From: Pseudoxanthomonas sp.
GTDB taxonomy: Bacteria; Pseudomonadota; Gammaproteobacteria; Xanthomonadales; Xanthomonadaceae
Direction of reading: 5' to 3'
Length of the DNA: 64,000 bases
Assembly: GCF_027498035.1 (NCBI RefSeq)
Contig: NZ_CP114978.1
Coordinates: forward strand, 3,348,001-3,412,000
Position numbers and translations under genes: made by a program. The notes below the pieces were generated by a model. The model did no database searches and was not told where the DNA came from. It was given only the letters and a program-made list of their open reading frames with translations. The first letter of the stretch is position 1. Each line of letters begins with the position of its first letter. Below, piece by piece: positions 62,068-64,000 of the stretch.

Positions 62068-62092
62068 ATATCGATACGATACGTATCGATAT
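62068..62092 (+). promoter_or_regulatory. 25-bp palindrome upstream of the Fe-ADH/mmsA genes
   Basis: ATATCGATACG-ATA-CGTATCGATAT, perfect arms of 11 bp, in an AT-rich island 68 bases before the ATG. TTGATT at 62056-62061 could serve as a -35 with the -10 inside the palindrome. It is a strong candidate operator for an unseen regulator of this catabolic pair. Confidence 0.55.
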
Positions 62093-62159
62093 TTGATCTA
62101 TTCGCATATCAAACTCTCGCCGTTCCGGCGTCGCGCCGCACGTCTTGATTGGAGGTTTC

Positions 62160-63347
62160 ATGTCCGCCCAGGTCATCCTGCCCCGCGTCATGCATGTCGG
62201 CGCCGACGCCAGCGAAAAGGCTGGTGAGGTGCTCGTCGCGCTGGGCTGTTCGCGCCCGCTGATCGTCACCGACCCGATGATGGTCAAGCTGGGCTACGCC
62301 GCCACCGTGCAGGCCGCGCTCACCGCCGCGGGCATCGCCTCGGATGTGTTCGCCGACACGGTGCCTGAGCCGACCGAAAGTTCGATCGTGGCCGGCGTGG
62401 AGAAAGTCCGCCAAGGCGACTACGACGCGATCATCGCGCTGGGCGGCGGCAGCCCCATCGACAGCGCCAAGGCCATCGCCATCCTGGGCAGGCACGGTGG
62501 CGTGATCCGCGATTACAAGTTCCCGCGCCAGGTCAACGAACCAGGCCTGCCGATCATCGCCATCCCCACCACCGCCGGCACTGGTTCGGAATGCACCAAG
62601 TTCACGATCATCACCGACGAGGCCAATGACGAAAAACTGCTGTGCATCGGCCTGGGCTTCATGCCGATCGCCGCGCTGGTGGATTTCAACCTGACCGTGA
62701 GCGTGCCGCCGCGCACGACCGCCGACACCGGCATCGACGCGATGACCCATGCGATGGAGGCCTACGTCAGCCGCAAGGCCAGTGCCTACAGCGACAGCCA
62801 GGCCATCGCCGCGATGCGGCTGATCGGGCCGAACCTGCGCGCGGTCTACCGTGATGGCGGCGACCGCAAGGCACGCGAGGCGATGATGCTGGGTTCGACG
62901 CTGGCCGGGATCGCGTTTTCCAATGCGTCGGTGGCGCTGGTGCATGGCATGAGCCGGCCAATCGGCGCGTTCTTCCACGTACCGCACGGCCTGTCAAATG
63001 CGATGCTGCTGCCCAGCGTGACCGCCTGGTCGATCCCCTCTGCGGTCGAACGTTACGCCGACTGCGCGCGTTTCCTGGGCGCGGCCGATCCCAGGGACGA
63101 CGACGCCACTGCGAACGCCAAGCTCATCGATTTCCTCTATGACATCAACGCCGAGCTGCAGGTGCCGACGCTGGAGGAGTTCGGTGCGATACACGACCGC
63201 TTCTTCGAACTGCTGCCGACCATGGCCGAACAGGCGCTGGCCTCCGGTTCGCCCGGCAATAACCCGCGCGTGCCCAGCGCGGACGAGATCATCGACATCT
63301 ACAAGACCCTCTGGGTCGAACCCCAACAAGAGGCGTTGCGCGCATGA
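62160..63347 (+). CDS. Iron-containing (group III) alcohol dehydrogenase
   Basis: 395 residues. NAD site LGGGSPIDSAKAIAIL, PTTAGTGSECT, and the metal ligands Asp/His in DTGIDAMTHAMEAY, HGMSRPIGAFFHVPHG. It uses NAD(P) and a divalent metal on an alcohol; with mmsA next to it, a 3-hydroxyacid or propanoid intermediate is likely. GGAGG stands four bases before ATG 62160. The stop overlaps the mmsA ATG (ATGA). Confidence 0.9.
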   Translation: MSAQVILPRVMHVGADASEKAGEVLVALGCSRPLIVTDPMMVKLGYAATVQAALTAAGIASDVFADTVPEPTESSIVAGVEKVRQGDYDAIIALGGGSPIDSAKAIAILGRHGGVIRDYKFPRQVNEPGLPIIAIPTTAGTGSECTKFTIITDEANDEKLLCIGLGFMPIAALVDFNLTVSVPPRTTADTGIDAMTHAMEAYVSRKASAYSDSQAIAAMRLIGPNLRAVYRDGGDRKAREAMMLGSTLAGIAFSNASVALVHGMSRPIGAFFHVPHGLSNAMLLPSVTAWSIPSAVERYADCARFLGAADPRDDDATANAKLIDFLYDINAELQVPTLEEFGAIHDRFFELLPTMAEQALASGSPGNNPRVPSADEIIDIYKTLWVEPQQEALRA

Positions 63348-64000
63348 ACACGGTTCTGAAAGAACAGGCCCAACCGGCCGCCAATACTTCGATTACTGGC
63401 CACCTGATCAACGGCAGGGAATCGCTGGAGGCCGCGCGCCTGCAGGACGTCTACAACCCGTCCACCGGCGAAGTGGGCAGCCAGGTTGCGCTGGCTTCGA
63501 AAGCCACGGTCGAGGAAGCCATCGCCGCCGCGCAGGCCGCGTTCCCGGCCTGGCGCGACACGCCGCCAGCCAAGCGCGCGCGGATCATGTTCAAGTTCAA
63601 GCAGCTGCTGGAAGACAACGCGCAACAGATCTGCGAGCTGATCGGCCGCGAGCACGGCAAGATTTCCCACGACGCCGCCGGCGAACTGCAGCGCGGCATC
63701 GAGAACGTGGAGTACGCCTGCGCCGCGCCGGAGCTGCTCAAGGGCGAGCACACGCGCAATGTCGGCCCGGGCATTGATTCGTGGAGCGAGTTCCAGCCGC
63801 TGGGCGTCGTGGCCGGCATCACGCCGTTCAATTTCCCGGTGATGGTGCCGCTGTGGATGTATCCGATGGCGCTGGTGTGCGGTAACACCTTCGTGCTCAA
63901 GCCGTCCGAACGCGATCCCGGCCCGACGCTGTTCATCGCAAAACTGCTGCACGAAGCCGGCCTGCCGCCGGGCGTGCTCAACGTGGTCAACGGCGACAAG
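63344..64000 (+). CDS. mmsA: CoA-acylating methylmalonate-semialdehyde dehydrogenase, 3' part outside window
   Basis: The first 219 residues are present; the gene runs off the right edge before the catalytic Cys. The pattern (NPSTGEVGSQVALASKATVE, PAWRDTPPAKRARIMFKFKQ, REHGKISHDAAGEL, GITPFNFPVMVPLWMYPMAL, KPSERDPGPTL) is that of MmsA, which turns methylmalonate semialdehyde into propanoyl-CoA in valine and inositol breakdown. It is co-transcribed with the Fe-ADH. It continues the branched-chain amino acid theme of the bkd operon. Confidence 0.93.
   Translation, partial: MNTVLKEQAQPAANTSITGHLINGRESLEAARLQDVYNPSTGEVGSQVALASKATVEEAIAAAQAAFPAWRDTPPAKRARIMFKFKQLLEDNAQQICELIGREHGKISHDAAGELQRGIENVEYACAAPELLKGEHTRNVGPGIDSWSEFQPLGVVAGITPFNFPVMVPLWMYPMALVCGNTFVLKPSERDPGPTLFIAKLLHEAGLPPGVLNVVNGDK

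Overview
The window is GC-rich bacterial chromosome with densely packed genes. Gene content, GTAG-type REP palindromes and two large TonB-dependent receptors point to a member of the Xanthomonadaceae (Stenotrophomonas, Pseudoxanthomonas or Lysobacter type). The genus is inferred from gene families and not proven. No phage, insertion sequence, integron, rRNA or CRISPR array was seen. There is one tRNA (Thr, anticodon TGT).

Left third (1-30 kb), mostly housekeeping. It holds a HAD hydrolase (cut by the edge), a membrane-anchored tandem AAA ATPase, dusA, an amidinotransferase-fold hydrolase, a PepSY-like protein with phoP-phoQ, a broken mtfA, birA-coaX-SPOR, tRNA-Thr, an entericidin-type lipoprotein, CsbD, trpS with an extra C-terminal domain, an MBL hydrolase, a low-GC orphan, VOC and SDR proteins, an EF-G paralog behind a leader-peptide/hairpin/terminator region, a DEAD-box helicase and the branched-chain 2-oxoacid dehydrogenase (bkd) operon. 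The bkd operon carries an SH3-like gene and a large three-armed inverted-repeat structure between E1 and E2. An ExeM/NucH-type secreted nuclease gene follows and has a frameshift.

Middle (29-36 kb), amino-acid and peptide use: tryptophan 2,3-dioxygenase, a POT peptide transporter, and a MarR regulator divergent from hppD-hmgA (tyrosine/homogentisate). With bkd and the valine-type mmsA at the right edge, the organism looks geared to growth on protein breakdown products.

36.5-54 kb is the most coherent and interesting block. Two divergent arms meet at about 42.9 kb. The minus arm holds a C40 (NlpC/P60) peptidase, an L-Ala-D/L-Glu-type epimerase, an RpiR/MurR-like regulator, an L,D-transpeptidase-fold protein and an APC permease. 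The plus arm holds two TonB-dependent receptors, a serine beta-lactamase-fold hydrolase, an amidase_2 lipoprotein, a VanX/DdpX-type D-Ala-D-Ala dipeptidase and a DUF819 membrane protein. Each enzyme fits one bond or residue of a peptidoglycan stem peptide. I therefore propose a dedicated muropeptide capture, degradation and uptake locus, with a shared AT-rich palindrome at its promoters as candidate operator. The receptors' substrate is inference.

Right end (54-64 kb): a CaCA exchanger, nhaA, a nucleoside-diphosphate-sugar epimerase relative, an Mpo1-like membrane protein, purC, a J-domain protein, rpe, a GNAT, a secreted lactonase-type propeller, a possible minus-strand small RNA, and an Fe-alcohol dehydrogenase with mmsA (cut by the edge) behind a 25-bp palindrome.

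Two genes are broken as given: mtfA has two in-frame TAG codons and the secreted nuclease has a one-base frame change. Either could be real decay or sequence error.
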